Notes under the pieces: model-generated
The model's input: only the letters and a program-made list of their open reading frames with translations
Database searches by the model: none
What the model was told of the DNA's origin: nothing
Program-made: the position numbers and the translations under genes
Part shown: positions 52,529 through 61,084 of the stretch, in pieces
How positions within the stretch are numbered: position 1 is the first letter of the stretch
Layout: each line of letters opens with the position of its first letter
NCBI GenBank assembly: GCA_963733765.1
Contig: CAVTEI010000003.1
Location: 434,001 to 498,000, forward strand
DNA length: 64,000 nucleotides
Direction: 5' to 3'
Origin: DATKAS01 sp963733765
Lineage (GTDB): Bacteria > Actinomycetota > Acidimicrobiia > Acidimicrobiales > DATKAS01

Positions 52529-53722
52529 ATGCCCCAGGCCGCGACGTCGCACACCCTGCGAGGCCAGGCGGCGATCGTGGGCGTCGCGGATCTGGCCTCA
52601 CCGACGGGTGAGCTCGAGCTGCATGGCCGGGCACTCGAGGCGGCGATGATCACCGCCGCGCTCGCCGACGCCGGACTCACGCTCGCAGACGTGGACGGGG
52701 TCTGCCATGCGCAGTCGTCGATGGCGTTCGCCGAGTTCCTCCGGATCACTCCTCGGTGGACCGACTCGACGATGACCGGGGGCTCCTCCTACGAGGTGTA
52801 CGCGGAGCACGCCGCGGCGGCGATCAACGCCGGGCTGTGCGAGGTGGTGCTCTGCGTCTACGCGAGCACGCCCCGCTCGGATCGAAAGCGTGGCCGCGGC
52901 GGCGAGGGCCGAGGAGGACGGGGACGAGGCGGCGGCGGTGATCCGGCGGTCGAGTTCGAGGCGCCCTACGGCTTGCGTCCGCCGATCGCGCCCTATGCCC
53001 TGGCGGCGAGCCGTCACATGTACGAGTACGGCACCACCGCCGAGCAGCTCGCCGCCATCGCCGTGCAGACGAGGCGCTGGGCGGCGATGAACCCGCAGGC
53101 GCGGTACCGCGACCCGCTCACCGTCGAGGACGTGCTGGCGTCGCCGTACCAGGTGGCCCCGCTCCACACACTCGACTGCTGCCTCGTCACCGATGGCGCT
53201 GGTGCGTTCGTGATGACGACGGCCGAACGCGCCCGCGATCTGCGCAAGCCGCCGGTGTACGTGCTCGGCGCCGGCACCGCCCATGACCACGCGTCCGCGA
53301 TCGCCGAGATGCCGAACCTCACCACGACACCGGGCGCGATCAGCGGGCCGAACGCGTTTCGCATGGCCGGCATCACGCCCGCTGACGTGGATGTGCTCAT
53401 GGGCTACGACAGCTTCACGATCACCTCGCTCCTGCACCTCGAGGATCTCGGCTTCTGCAAGAAGGGGGAGGGCGGGCCGTTCGTCGAGGAGGGCAACACG
53501 GGACCAGGCGGCTCGTTGCCGATGAACACGAACGGCGGCGGCCTCTCCTACACGCACCCCGGGATGTACGGGATGTTCTTGCTCACCGAGGCGACGAAGC
53601 AGCTCAGAGGCGAGTGCGGTGAGCGACAGGTCGACGGCGCGGAGATCGCGGTCGCACACGGCGCGGGATTCATCCTCTCGTGCATGTCCACGATCGTGCT
53701 CGGGACAGAGGCCGCACTGTGA
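52529..53722 (+). CDS. Ltp2-like thiolase-fold protein (probable CoA retro-aldolase)
   Basis: A 397-residue thiolase-superfamily protein resembling actinobacterial Ltp2, the retro-aldolase of steroid side-chain degradation. The usual nucleophilic Cys is absent: the corresponding segment is TGGSSYEVYAEH. Conserved are LDCCLVTDGAGAFVMTTAERARDL, GYDSFTITSLLHLEDLGFC (the Tyr fits the catalytic Tyr) and a GGLSYTHPGMYG loop with His. Residues about 119-139 are an Arg/Gly low-complexity insertion. A DUF35 gene follows, as in Ltp2-ChsH2-type pairs. It likely cleaves a C-C bond rather than acting as a thiolase; the substrate is inferred. Confidence 0.8.
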   Translation: MPQAATSHTLRGQAAIVGVADLASPTGELELHGRALEAAMITAALADAGLTLADVDGVCHAQSSMAFAEFLRITPRWTDSTMTGGSSYEVYAEHAAAAINAGLCEVVLCVYASTPRSDRKRGRGGEGRGGRGRGGGGDPAVEFEAPYGLRPPIAPYALAASRHMYEYGTTAEQLAAIAVQTRRWAAMNPQARYRDPLTVEDVLASPYQVAPLHTLDCCLVTDGAGAFVMTTAERARDLRKPPVYVLGAGTAHDHASAIAEMPNLTTTPGAISGPNAFRMAGITPADVDVLMGYDSFTITSLLHLEDLGFCKKGEGGPFVEEGNTGPGGSLPMNTNGGGLSYTHPGMYGMFLLTEATKQLRGECGERQVDGAEIAVAHGAGFILSCMSTIVLGTEAAL

Positions 53723-53759
53723 AGGTCCGGTTGTGAAGGTCCGACTGTGAGCGACCGTC
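53718..53759 (+). repeat. tandem 14-bp repeat at a gene junction
   Basis: TGTGAAGGTCCGGT and TGTGAAGGTCCGAC follow each other, and a diverged third copy (TGTGAGCGACCGTC) holds the GTG start of the DUF35 gene. The thiolase-like stop TGA lies inside the first copy. Each copy contains a GTG; the repeat may be a slippage product at the junction. Confidence 0.5.
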
Positions 53760-54157
53760 CGCGTCGATTCGAGCCCCAACCGGGCGAGGCGAGCACGCCC
53801 TACTGGGAGGGCACCCGCGCGCAGCAGCTCGTGCTGCAGTGGTGCCTCGACTGCGAGCAGCCCGTCCACTACCCGCGCGTCGCGTGCCCGAGATGCCTCG
53901 GCGACCGGTTCGCGTTCCGTCCTGCTTCGGGGAATGGCATCGTGCACGCAGTCGTCGTCGACCATCGACCCCCGTCACCGTTCGGCGACGATGCTCCCTA
54001 CGCAGTCGCGCTCGTCGACCTCGACGAAGGCGTGCGGATGATCACGAACGTCATCGGGTGCGAGCCACACGACGTCACGGTGGGCATGCCGGTGCGCGTC
54101 ACCTGGCAGCCGCTCTCCGACGGCCGGAACCTGCCGCTGTTCGAGCCCCGGCGCTGA
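53747..54157 (+). CDS. DUF35 OB-fold, zinc-ribbon protein
   Basis: A 136-residue DUF35 protein: zinc ribbon with four Cys in WCLDCEQPVHYPRVACPRCLG, then the OB fold (GIVHAVVVDHRPPSPFGDDAPYAVALVDL). It follows the Ltp2-like gene by 24 bases, in the order seen for Ltp2 with its ChsH2-type partner, and probably forms a complex with it. GTG 53747 lies within the third copy of a tandem repeat. Confidence 0.87.
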   Translation: MSDRPRRFEPQPGEASTPYWEGTRAQQLVLQWCLDCEQPVHYPRVACPRCLGDRFAFRPASGNGIVHAVVVDHRPPSPFGDDAPYAVALVDLDEGVRMITNVIGCEPHDVTVGMPVRVTWQPLSDGRNLPLFEPRR

Positions 54158-54188
54158 CAGCCTCTGAGGTGCCTGGGATCGTGTCGCC

Positions 54189-57023
54189 TTGACCGAGGTC
54201 CCGCGTTCCACGTCGCCTCGAGTGCGAGCGATGGTCGGGCGCGACCGCGAGCTCGAGGCGCTGCGCGGCGCAGCCAGCAGCGGCGGGAGCGCCACGATCG
54301 TCGAGGGCCCAGCCGGCATCGGAAAGAGCCGTCTGGTCCGTGAGCTTGCGGCATGGGCGCGCGGCCGGGGTGGGGTCGTGCTCGTCGGGCGGTGCAGCGC
54401 GACCTCGGCCGACACGCCGCTGCGCCCCATGCGGGAAGCGCTGCTGAGCGCGGCGCGTGCTGGGATCAGGCCTCCCGAGTCGATGCGGTCGTTCCTTCCG
54501 ACCCTTGCCCGCGTCGTACCGGAGTGGTCCAACGTCTCAGTCGACGACGCGGATCCCTCGACGCTCGTCCTCGGCGAAGGGGTGCTTCGCTTGTTGCACA
54601 CCCTCGCTCGACCCGAAGCTTCAACCGTGCTCGTCGTCGAGGATCTGCAGTGGGCCGATGCGGAGTCGCTCGCAGTCGTCGAATACCTCGCGGACAACAT
54701 CGCCGAATCAGCGGTCGCCATCGTCGCGACGCTGCGGACGGGCGTGGACACGGCCGGCACCTCACTCGCACACACCCTCGTCGCCCGCCGAGCCGCGGAC
54801 GCCGTCATCCTGCGTGCTCTCGACGCCGACGACGTCATGACGATGGCGCACGACATCGTCGGCGAAGAGCTGCCTCGCGACGCGGCAGCCACGTTGCAAG
54901 CCCGGAGCGAGGGAGTGCCGTTCCTCATCGAGGAGCTGCTCGCTGCCGCGGAACCAACGGGTTGGTCTGCGATCGACGACGCGATCCCCGGGTCGGTCAC
55001 CGCGCCGGTCACGCTGCGGCTCGCGACCCTCCCCCCCGAGGCGGTCCGCCTCCTTCGGCGCGCCGCGACGCTCGGACGCGACTTCGACTGGACCGTCGCC
55101 GCCCGCTCCGCTGGCGTGGACGAGAGCACCGCAGCCGAGCTGCTGCGAACGTGCGTGCACGCGCAGCTCGTGGATGTCGAAGGCTCGGGGTTTCGGTTCC
55201 ACCACGCCCTGACCCGAGATGCGGTGCTCCTCGCCGCCGGTCCGGTTGAGCTGAAGACCGCCGCCGCGGAGGCGCTGGCCGCGCTCGAGGAGATCGATCC
55301 CGACCTCGAGGGCGAGCGCTGTCACGCCGCGGCGATGTTGGCGAGCCGCGCGGGACAACCCGAGCGCGCCGCGAGCCTCCTGCTCATGGCGGCGACACGC
55401 GCCGTCGACCAAGGTGCGCTGGCCTCCGCCGAGGCTCTGCTGCGCCGGGCGGACGCAGTCGCGTCCGCCGAGCACCGCTTCGCGATCGACGCGCTGCTCC
55501 TGCGCATCTCGGCGCTCTCCGGCCAGGTTGACCGGGCGTCCGTCCTCGGCGAGCGGCTCCTGAACAGCGCCGGTTCGCCAACCGAGCGAGCCGACATCCA
55601 CGTCGAGATCGCACGTGCTGCGCTCACGGCCGGCCACTGGCCGGTGGCCGAGGATCACGCCGGCGCGGTCGCGGCGCTCGTTCCCGAGGACGAGGCGAGA
55701 CGGGCCCGGGCCACGGCGATCTCGGCCCTCGCCGCGATGGGCCGAGACGACGGGGCGACTGCGCTCCCGATCGCCGAGCTCGCACTCGCGCAAGGTCGAG
55801 CAACCCGCCAGCCCGTTGTGCAATGCGAAGCCCTCGAGGTAATCGGTCGAGCACAGCGGGTGCACGACACGCAGGCCGCGGAGGCCGCGTTCGGGGAGGC
55901 GCATCGTGTCGCCACCGACGCCGGTCTGGCGCTGTGGCGTGTCCGCGCGCTGCAAGAGTTGGGCACGATCGACTTGTTCGAGAGTCTCGCCACGGAACGT
56001 CTGACCGAAGCGCGTCGAGCGGCAGGTGAGGTGGGAGCACTCGCGCTCGCCGCGGTGGTCGATCTCCAGCTGGCGGCGGTGCACGACGAGCGGGGCGAGG
56101 CCGACCTCGCGCTGGTCGCCGCCCGCCGGTGCGAGGACGCTTCCCGAAGGTGGGGCCTCGCGACGTTGCCGATGAGCCTGACCCTCCAGGCGATGGCTCA
56201 CGCGCGGCTCGGCAACGAGGTTGAGATGAACGCGGCGGGCGCTGCCGCGCTCGCCACTGGCGAGGACTCGATGAACGTCGAGATCGGCCTGTGGGGCAAC
56301 GCCTATCCGATCTGGCACCTCGCGAAAGGCGACCTCACTGCCGCCGCACATGCTTTCGATCGCGCCATCGCCGCGCTGCGACAGCTGCCCGGCGGTGCAT
56401 ATCCGTGGCCGGGACTCTGGGCACTCGCTCGGACAGTGGCGGACGAACGAGGGGCGGAGGCCCGACGCGACGTTCGGTCACTGCCCGCCGACACCCCCGT
56501 CAGCCGCATGATGGCGCTGGCCGCGGACGCGGTCGCAGCGGGCCGAGAGGGCGAATCGAGCCGCGCCAAGGTGCTCTTCGCTGAGGCTGACGGGTGGCTG
56601 GCGCGCATGGAAGGCGGGTTCCGGCGGGCGATCGTCCGTCTCCTCGTCGCCCCCGCTGCACACGAGGCCGGCTGGGGAGAGCCCGAGGCGTGGTTGCGGG
56701 AGTCGCTCGCCGTCTTCGATCGCAACGGGCTTCATGACTTCGCGGCGCGCTGTCGCGAAGCGCTACGTGACATGCACGCGCCGGTCCCCCGGCGGGGCGG
56801 TGGGAGCGCCGTGCCGCCCGAGCTCGCCGCGCTCGGTATCACGAGCCGCGAGGTCGACGTGTTGTCGCTCGTCGCGGGAGGCCTCTCGAACAAGCAAGCG
56901 GCCGAGCGGCTCGTCATCTCGGTCCGCACCGTCGACAAGCACGTCGAGCGCCTGCTCATGAAAGCCGGGACGAACCGAGCTGGGCTGGTCGAGCTCGCGA
57001 ATCGGGCCGGCTTACGTACGTAG
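54189..57023 (+). CDS. LAL-type LuxR-family regulator with AAA/STAND ATPase domain
   Basis: A 944-residue regulator of the large ATP-binding LuxR (LAL/MalT-like) type. The STAND ATPase at the N-terminus has Walker A GPAGIGKS near residue 40 and Walker B VLVVEDLQWAD. A long helical TPR-like region (about 380-850) follows. The C-terminal LuxR HTH is clear (ITSREVDVLSLVAGGLSNKQ, AERLVISVRTVDKHVERLL). Such regulators bind an inducer and ATP before activating promoters. Start TTG 54189 is uncertain; GTG codons about 30 bases downstream are alternatives. Its target may be the adjacent FAD reductase operon, but this is inference. Confidence 0.88.
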   Translation: MTEVPRSTSPRVRAMVGRDRELEALRGAASSGGSATIVEGPAGIGKSRLVRELAAWARGRGGVVLVGRCSATSADTPLRPMREALLSAARAGIRPPESMRSFLPTLARVVPEWSNVSVDDADPSTLVLGEGVLRLLHTLARPEASTVLVVEDLQWADAESLAVVEYLADNIAESAVAIVATLRTGVDTAGTSLAHTLVARRAADAVILRALDADDVMTMAHDIVGEELPRDAAATLQARSEGVPFLIEELLAAAEPTGWSAIDDAIPGSVTAPVTLRLATLPPEAVRLLRRAATLGRDFDWTVAARSAGVDESTAAELLRTCVHAQLVDVEGSGFRFHHALTRDAVLLAAGPVELKTAAAEALAALEEIDPDLEGERCHAAAMLASRAGQPERAASLLLMAATRAVDQGALASAEALLRRADAVASAEHRFAIDALLLRISALSGQVDRASVLGERLLNSAGSPTERADIHVEIARAALTAGHWPVAEDHAGAVAALVPEDEARRARATAISALAAMGRDDGATALPIAELALAQGRATRQPVVQCEALEVIGRAQRVHDTQAAEAAFGEAHRVATDAGLALWRVRALQELGTIDLFESLATERLTEARRAAGEVGALALAAVVDLQLAAVHDERGEADLALVAARRCEDASRRWGLATLPMSLTLQAMAHARLGNEVEMNAAGAAALATGEDSMNVEIGLWGNAYPIWHLAKGDLTAAAHAFDRAIAALRQLPGGAYPWPGLWALARTVADERGAEARRDVRSLPADTPVSRMMALAADAVAAGREGESSRAKVLFAEADGWLARMEGGFRRAIVRLLVAPAAHEAGWGEPEAWLRESLAVFDRNGLHDFAARCREALRDMHAPVPRRGGGSAVPPELAALGITSREVDVLSLVAGGLSNKQAAERLVISVRTVDKHVERLLMKAGTNRAGLVELANRAGLRT

Positions 57024-57116
57024 TGCGCGCTGGCCAAGTGTCGCAGCGGCTGCCGATTCGCCCGTGGGCCCGTTCACCTCACCATGGCCGTGTCCACACG
57101 ATTCATGGAGGAAGAG

Positions 57117-58316
57117 ATGTACGACGCAATTGTCATTGGAAGCCGCTGCGCAGGTGCGCCGACCGCCATGCTCCTGGCCCGCAAAGGCCGCCGGGTGCTC
57201 GTCGTCGATCGAGCCACCTTCCCGAGCGATGTGCTCTCCGGGCATTCGATCCAGCCCGCGGGAGTCGCGCGGCTCGACCGGTGGGGCCTGCTCGACCGAG
57301 TGCGGGCGACCGGAGCGCCGTTCACGTCCGCGGTGAGGTTCGATTTCGGTGCCGTGGTGCTCGAGGGCACCCCGACCGCCGTGGACGGCATCGACTCGAT
57401 CGTGTGCATCCGCCGCACGATCCTCGACGCGCTCCTCGCCGACGCCGCTGAGGAGGCCGGCGCCGAAGTGCGCACCGGCTTCACCGTCAAGGAGCTCGTC
57501 GTTGAAGACGGCCGAGTCGTCGGCATCCGGGGCCGGGATGCGTGCGGCACTGCGGTCGAGGAACGCTCGTCGGTCGTCATCGGTGCCGATGGCGTCCACT
57601 CGTTCGTCGCACGCACGGTGAACGCACCCACCTACCACGAGCGTCCCGCCGCAGGCGGTTGCGTGTACTCCTACTGGAAGGGCGTCGACATCCAGGCGAC
57701 GGAGCTGTACGTGCGACCGCGCCGTTTCATGGTCGCGCTTCCGACGAACGACGGGCTCACCATGGTCGCTCAGAACGTCGCTATCGACGACCTGGCTGCC
57801 TACCGACAGGACATCGAGGCGGCGTGGGACGCCGACCTCGCGACCATCCCCCACCTGGCGAACCGGCTGCGCAACGCGCAGCGGGTCGAACGCTTCCGGA
57901 TGACGCCGGAGACTCGGGGGTTCTTCCGGGTGGCGGGTGGACCGGGGTGGGCGCTCGTCGGCGACGCCGGCTACCACAAGGACCCGATCACGGCTCAGGG
58001 CATGAGCGACGCGTTCCGAGACGCCGAACTGCTCGCGGACGGGGTCGATACGGGCCTCGCTCGTGACGACCTCGACGCCGCTCTCGTCGGGTACCAGCAG
58101 GCTCGCGACGAGGCCGCCCTCCCCATGTACGAGCACACCTGCCAGCTCGCGCGTGTCGAGCAGCCGCCGCCGGCCGAGGTGCAGGCCCTGATCGGCGCGC
58201 TGGCCGGCAACCCCGCCCAGATCAGCCGGTTCCTCGGGATCATGGCGGGGTCGGTGCCGGTCTCTGAGTTCTTCTCGCCCGAGAGCATCGGCGAGATCTT
58301 CGCCGCCGCCGCGTGA
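57117..58316 (+). CDS. FAD-dependent oxidoreductase, geranylgeranyl-reductase/PHBH-like
   Basis: A 399-residue FAD enzyme. The dinucleotide motif is at the start (YDAIVIGSRCAGAPTAMLLARKG), followed by the usual DG motif in IGADGVHSFVA and the second FAD motif GDAGYHKDPITAQGMSDAF. It resembles the geranylgeranyl reductase and aromatic hydroxylase-like group. GGAGG lies 5 bases before ATG 57117, which was preferred over ATG 57084 and 57105. Its stop overlaps the methyltransferase start (GTGA), so the two are co-translated. The reaction (reduction or hydroxylation) is unknown. Confidence 0.87.
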   Translation: MYDAIVIGSRCAGAPTAMLLARKGRRVLVVDRATFPSDVLSGHSIQPAGVARLDRWGLLDRVRATGAPFTSAVRFDFGAVVLEGTPTAVDGIDSIVCIRRTILDALLADAAEEAGAEVRTGFTVKELVVEDGRVVGIRGRDACGTAVEERSSVVIGADGVHSFVARTVNAPTYHERPAAGGCVYSYWKGVDIQATELYVRPRRFMVALPTNDGLTMVAQNVAIDDLAAYRQDIEAAWDADLATIPHLANRLRNAQRVERFRMTPETRGFFRVAGGPGWALVGDAGYHKDPITAQGMSDAFRDAELLADGVDTGLARDDLDAALVGYQQARDEAALPMYEHTCQLARVEQPPPAEVQALIGALAGNPAQISRFLGIMAGSVPVSEFFSPESIGEIFAAAA

Positions 58317-59212
58317 CGACGAGCACAGGTGGACAGGCGGCGGCCCGCGGTCTGGAATGCACGCATGTGCACCCGGACCGCGGGCTGACCGCCGCAGTGG
58401 CTTCGTCGATTGCGGACCAGTACTCGTCAGGCCACCTCGGCGCGTCGATCCTCGATGCGTTGCGCGCCGCCGGCCACGATCCTGACGACCTCGACCTCTC
58501 CGCGCTCGCGCCGTTCGAGGAGTTCCACACGCTCGGGCGCGTCGCGAGCACCGCGCTCGCCGAGGCGGCCGCGATCACGTTCACCGACCTGGTGCTCGAC
58601 GTCGGATGCGGCATCGGCGGACCCGCACGATTCCTGGTCGCGAAGTTCGGGTGCAAGGTCACAGGCATCGACCTCACGCCGGAGTTCATCGACGTCGCCC
58701 GTGACCTGAACGCACGGGTCGGGCTCGGCGATGTGATCGATCTCCGAGTCGGGGACGCGCTCGACCTGCCCTTCCGGGATGCCAGCTTCGACGTGGTGTG
58801 GACGCAGCACGTGTCGATGAACATCGCCGACAAGCCGGGGCTGTATGCCTCGCTCGGCCGGGTGCTCCGACCCGAGGGTCGGCTCGCGTTCTTCGACCTC
58901 GTCGCTGGCGAGCACGGCCCGCCGCACTTCCCCGTTCCGTGGGCGGACGAGCCCGACCGCAGCTTCCTCGCCAAACCCGAGGCGATCCGCGAGTCGCTCG
59001 AATCGACAGGATGGACGATCGCCCACTGGGAGGACCTCACCCCCGCGGCGCTCGAGTGGTTCACCGCGATCGCCGAAGCCCCGCCGAGCCCCAGTCCGCT
59101 CGGCCCCCACCTGCTGATACCGAACCTGGCGACGAAGATCGGCAATCTGCGCCGGAACCTCACGGAAGACCGCATCAGGCTGCTCCGATGCGTCGCGACC
59201 CGTCAGGCCTGA
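58313..59212 (+). CDS. SAM-dependent methyltransferase
   Basis: A 299-residue class I methyltransferase. Motif I is DVGCGIGGPARFLVAKFG, with the acidic residue in GIDLTPEF, motif post-I VGDALDLPF and the WTQHVSMNI segment typical of sarcosine/dimethylglycine-methyltransferase-like (SDMT) and other small-molecule enzymes. The GTG start overlaps the FAD reductase stop. Together they may modify one metabolite. The 3' end overlaps the convergent glutaminase gene by 10 bases. Confidence 0.85.
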   Translation: MTTSTGGQAAARGLECTHVHPDRGLTAAVASSIADQYSSGHLGASILDALRAAGHDPDDLDLSALAPFEEFHTLGRVASTALAEAAAITFTDLVLDVGCGIGGPARFLVAKFGCKVTGIDLTPEFIDVARDLNARVGLGDVIDLRVGDALDLPFRDASFDVVWTQHVSMNIADKPGLYASLGRVLRPEGRLAFFDLVAGEHGPPHFPVPWADEPDRSFLAKPEAIRESLESTGWTIAHWEDLTPAALEWFTAIAEAPPSPSPLGPHLLIPNLATKIGNLRRNLTEDRIRLLRCVATRQA

Positions 59213-61008
59213 AGCGCTCGGAGGGCCCCGTTCGCGGCGCGCAGGCGGCGCGACAGCGTCTCGGCGAGGTTGCGATAGAGGGCCGACACGAGATCGGGTC
59301 GTTCGGCCTCGAGCTCCTTCAGTGCCGACAGCGTGAGCACATGACAGACCGCATCGCTCTCGACGTCCACGTTCGTGGACCGCAACCCACCGTCCACCGT
59401 GGCCATCTCGCCGAAGCACGAGCCGGGGCCGATCGTGGTCAGCCGCTCGGCTCTCCCCTCCACCTCCAAGCCGACGCTGACGCGTCCTGAAATGAGGAAG
59501 TAGATCGCGTCGGCGATGTCACCCTCGGCGAAGACCCGGGCGCCAGCACCGAACTGCTCGGTGATTGTCGCGGCAGCGACGAGCGCAACCTCGTCGGGGG
59601 CGAGACCGCGTAAGAGCTCTTGATCGGCCAGCGTGGAGGAGTCGGCCTCCGGCAGCACGCCGAGCAGCTCGAGGATCTCGTCCTCGCACCTTTCCAACGC
59701 GATGTCGAGCGAGCGATACGTCGCCACGTCGGCGACGGTGAGCGTGTCGACCACCTGGCCCGCGATCACGACCGTGACCCGGCCTTCGACACCTCGAATC
59801 GTCGCCGTGACCACGGGGACGGCACCCGGATCGACGGATGTGACCCGCGAGAGGTCGAGTACGAGATGGGAGGCATCGGCGGACTCGGCGGCGAACGCAC
59901 GGCTGAACGACTCCGCCGAACCGAAGTGCAGGGGGCCCTGCAGCTCCATCACCTTCAACCGGTGACCACCCGCCCGGAGCACGTCTGCTTGGGCCACCGG
60001 TCGACCTCGCTTCGACGACACCACCGACGCGTCATAGACGCGCCGAACGACCGGCGCCGAGGGACGCCCGTCGAACACATGCAAGCGGTACCGGCGCGCG
60101 AGCTCCTCGCACGCCCGGATTCCCCGCACGCTGTTGCCGCGCGCATCGAGCGGCGGCGAGTACGAGGCGATGGCGAGCACGCCCGGTAGCACCGCGACGA
60201 CGCCACCCGACACGCCGCTCTTCGCCGGGAGACCGATGCGGTACAGCCACTCGCCGGCGTAGTCGTACATCCCGCACAGGCTCATCACGCTGAGCACCCG
60301 CGGCACGTGCTCGTGATGCAGCGCGCGTTGTCCTGTACGCGGGTTGACTCCGTCGTTCGCCAGGGTCGCGCCCATCATCGCGAGATCACACACATCGACG
60401 AGCACCGAGCACTGACGGAAGTACGACTCGACGGAGATGTCGACGTCATCCTTCAGCATCCCGAACGTACGCATGAGATACGCGATCGCACGGTTTCGAT
60501 CGCCGGTGAGGCGTTCGGCATCGAACACGACTTCGTCGACCTCGAGGGTTCGTCCCGCGAACTCGGTGAGACCGCCGAGGAGGCGTGCGTCTCGTTCTTG
60601 GGCGGTCGCGCCGAGGAGGCTCGTCGTGACGATCGCGCCGGCGTTGACCATCGGATTGAAGGGCCGGCCGCTCGCCTCGTCGACGGTGATGGAGTTGAAC
60701 GCGTCACCGGTGGGCTCGACGCCCACCCGGGAGAGCAGCGCGTCGACGCCGAGCTCGTCGAGCGCGAGACCGAACGCGAAGGGCTTGGAGACCGACTGGA
60801 TCGTGAACGCGGCTTCGGTGTCGCCCGCCGCGTAGCAGTGGCCATCGACGGTCACGATCGCCAGGCCGAACAGGGACGGATCGGCGTCGGCGAGCGGCGG
60901 GATGTAGGTCGCCAGCTCGCCGTCGCGGATGTCGCGCAGGTTCTCGTAGAGATCCTGAAGCTCGAGTGTCAGCGCCAGCCCGCGTGACGCCGCTCCGTGA
61001 TCGCCCAC
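59203..61008 (-). CDS. glsA: glutaminase fused to STAS and cyclic-nucleotide-binding domains
   Basis: A 601-residue protein. The N-terminal 300 residues are a beta-lactamase-fold glutaminase with the Ser-x-x-Lys motif in TIQSVSKPF, the NPMVNAGAIV motif, and GVSGGVVAVLPG. It hydrolyses glutamine to glutamate and ammonia. Residues about 335-440 are a STAS domain (HLVLDLSRVTSVDPGAV), and residues about 465-590 a cyclic-nucleotide-binding domain (GARVFAEGDIADAIYFLISG, GSCFGEMATVDGG). The extra domains suggest control by a nucleotide or partner protein. This three-part architecture is known in some bacterial glutaminases. A 15-bp palindrome lies 28 bases upstream. Confidence 0.92.
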   Translation of the reverse strand: MGDHGAASRGLALTLELQDLYENLRDIRDGELATYIPPLADADPSLFGLAIVTVDGHCYAAGDTEAAFTIQSVSKPFAFGLALDELGVDALLSRVGVEPTGDAFNSITVDEASGRPFNPMVNAGAIVTTSLLGATAQERDARLLGGLTEFAGRTLEVDEVVFDAERLTGDRNRAIAYLMRTFGMLKDDVDISVESYFRQCSVLVDVCDLAMMGATLANDGVNPRTGQRALHHEHVPRVLSVMSLCGMYDYAGEWLYRIGLPAKSGVSGGVVAVLPGVLAIASYSPPLDARGNSVRGIRACEELARRYRLHVFDGRPSAPVVRRVYDASVVSSKRGRPVAQADVLRAGGHRLKVMELQGPLHFGSAESFSRAFAAESADASHLVLDLSRVTSVDPGAVPVVTATIRGVEGRVTVVIAGQVVDTLTVADVATYRSLDIALERCEDEILELLGVLPEADSSTLADQELLRGLAPDEVALVAAATITEQFGAGARVFAEGDIADAIYFLISGRVSVGLEVEGRAERLTTIGPGSCFGEMATVDGGLRSTNVDVESDAVCHVLTLSALKELEAERPDLVSALYRNLAETLSRRLRAANGALRALQA

Positions 61009-61035
61009 ATCTCCCCTTCCAGGGACGACAAGATC

Positions 61036-61050
61036 AGGTGAGCGTCACCT
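61036..61050. promoter_or_regulatory. 15-bp palindrome upstream of glutaminase
   Basis: AGGTGA-GCG-TCACCT is a perfect 6-base inverted repeat 28 bases before the glutaminase ATG. It may be an operator. It also lies just after the convergently read end of no other gene, so a terminator role is less likely. Confidence 0.35.
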
Positions 61051-61084
61051 CGGCATTACTCGAACGTTTCAGGCGTGTGAAGTG

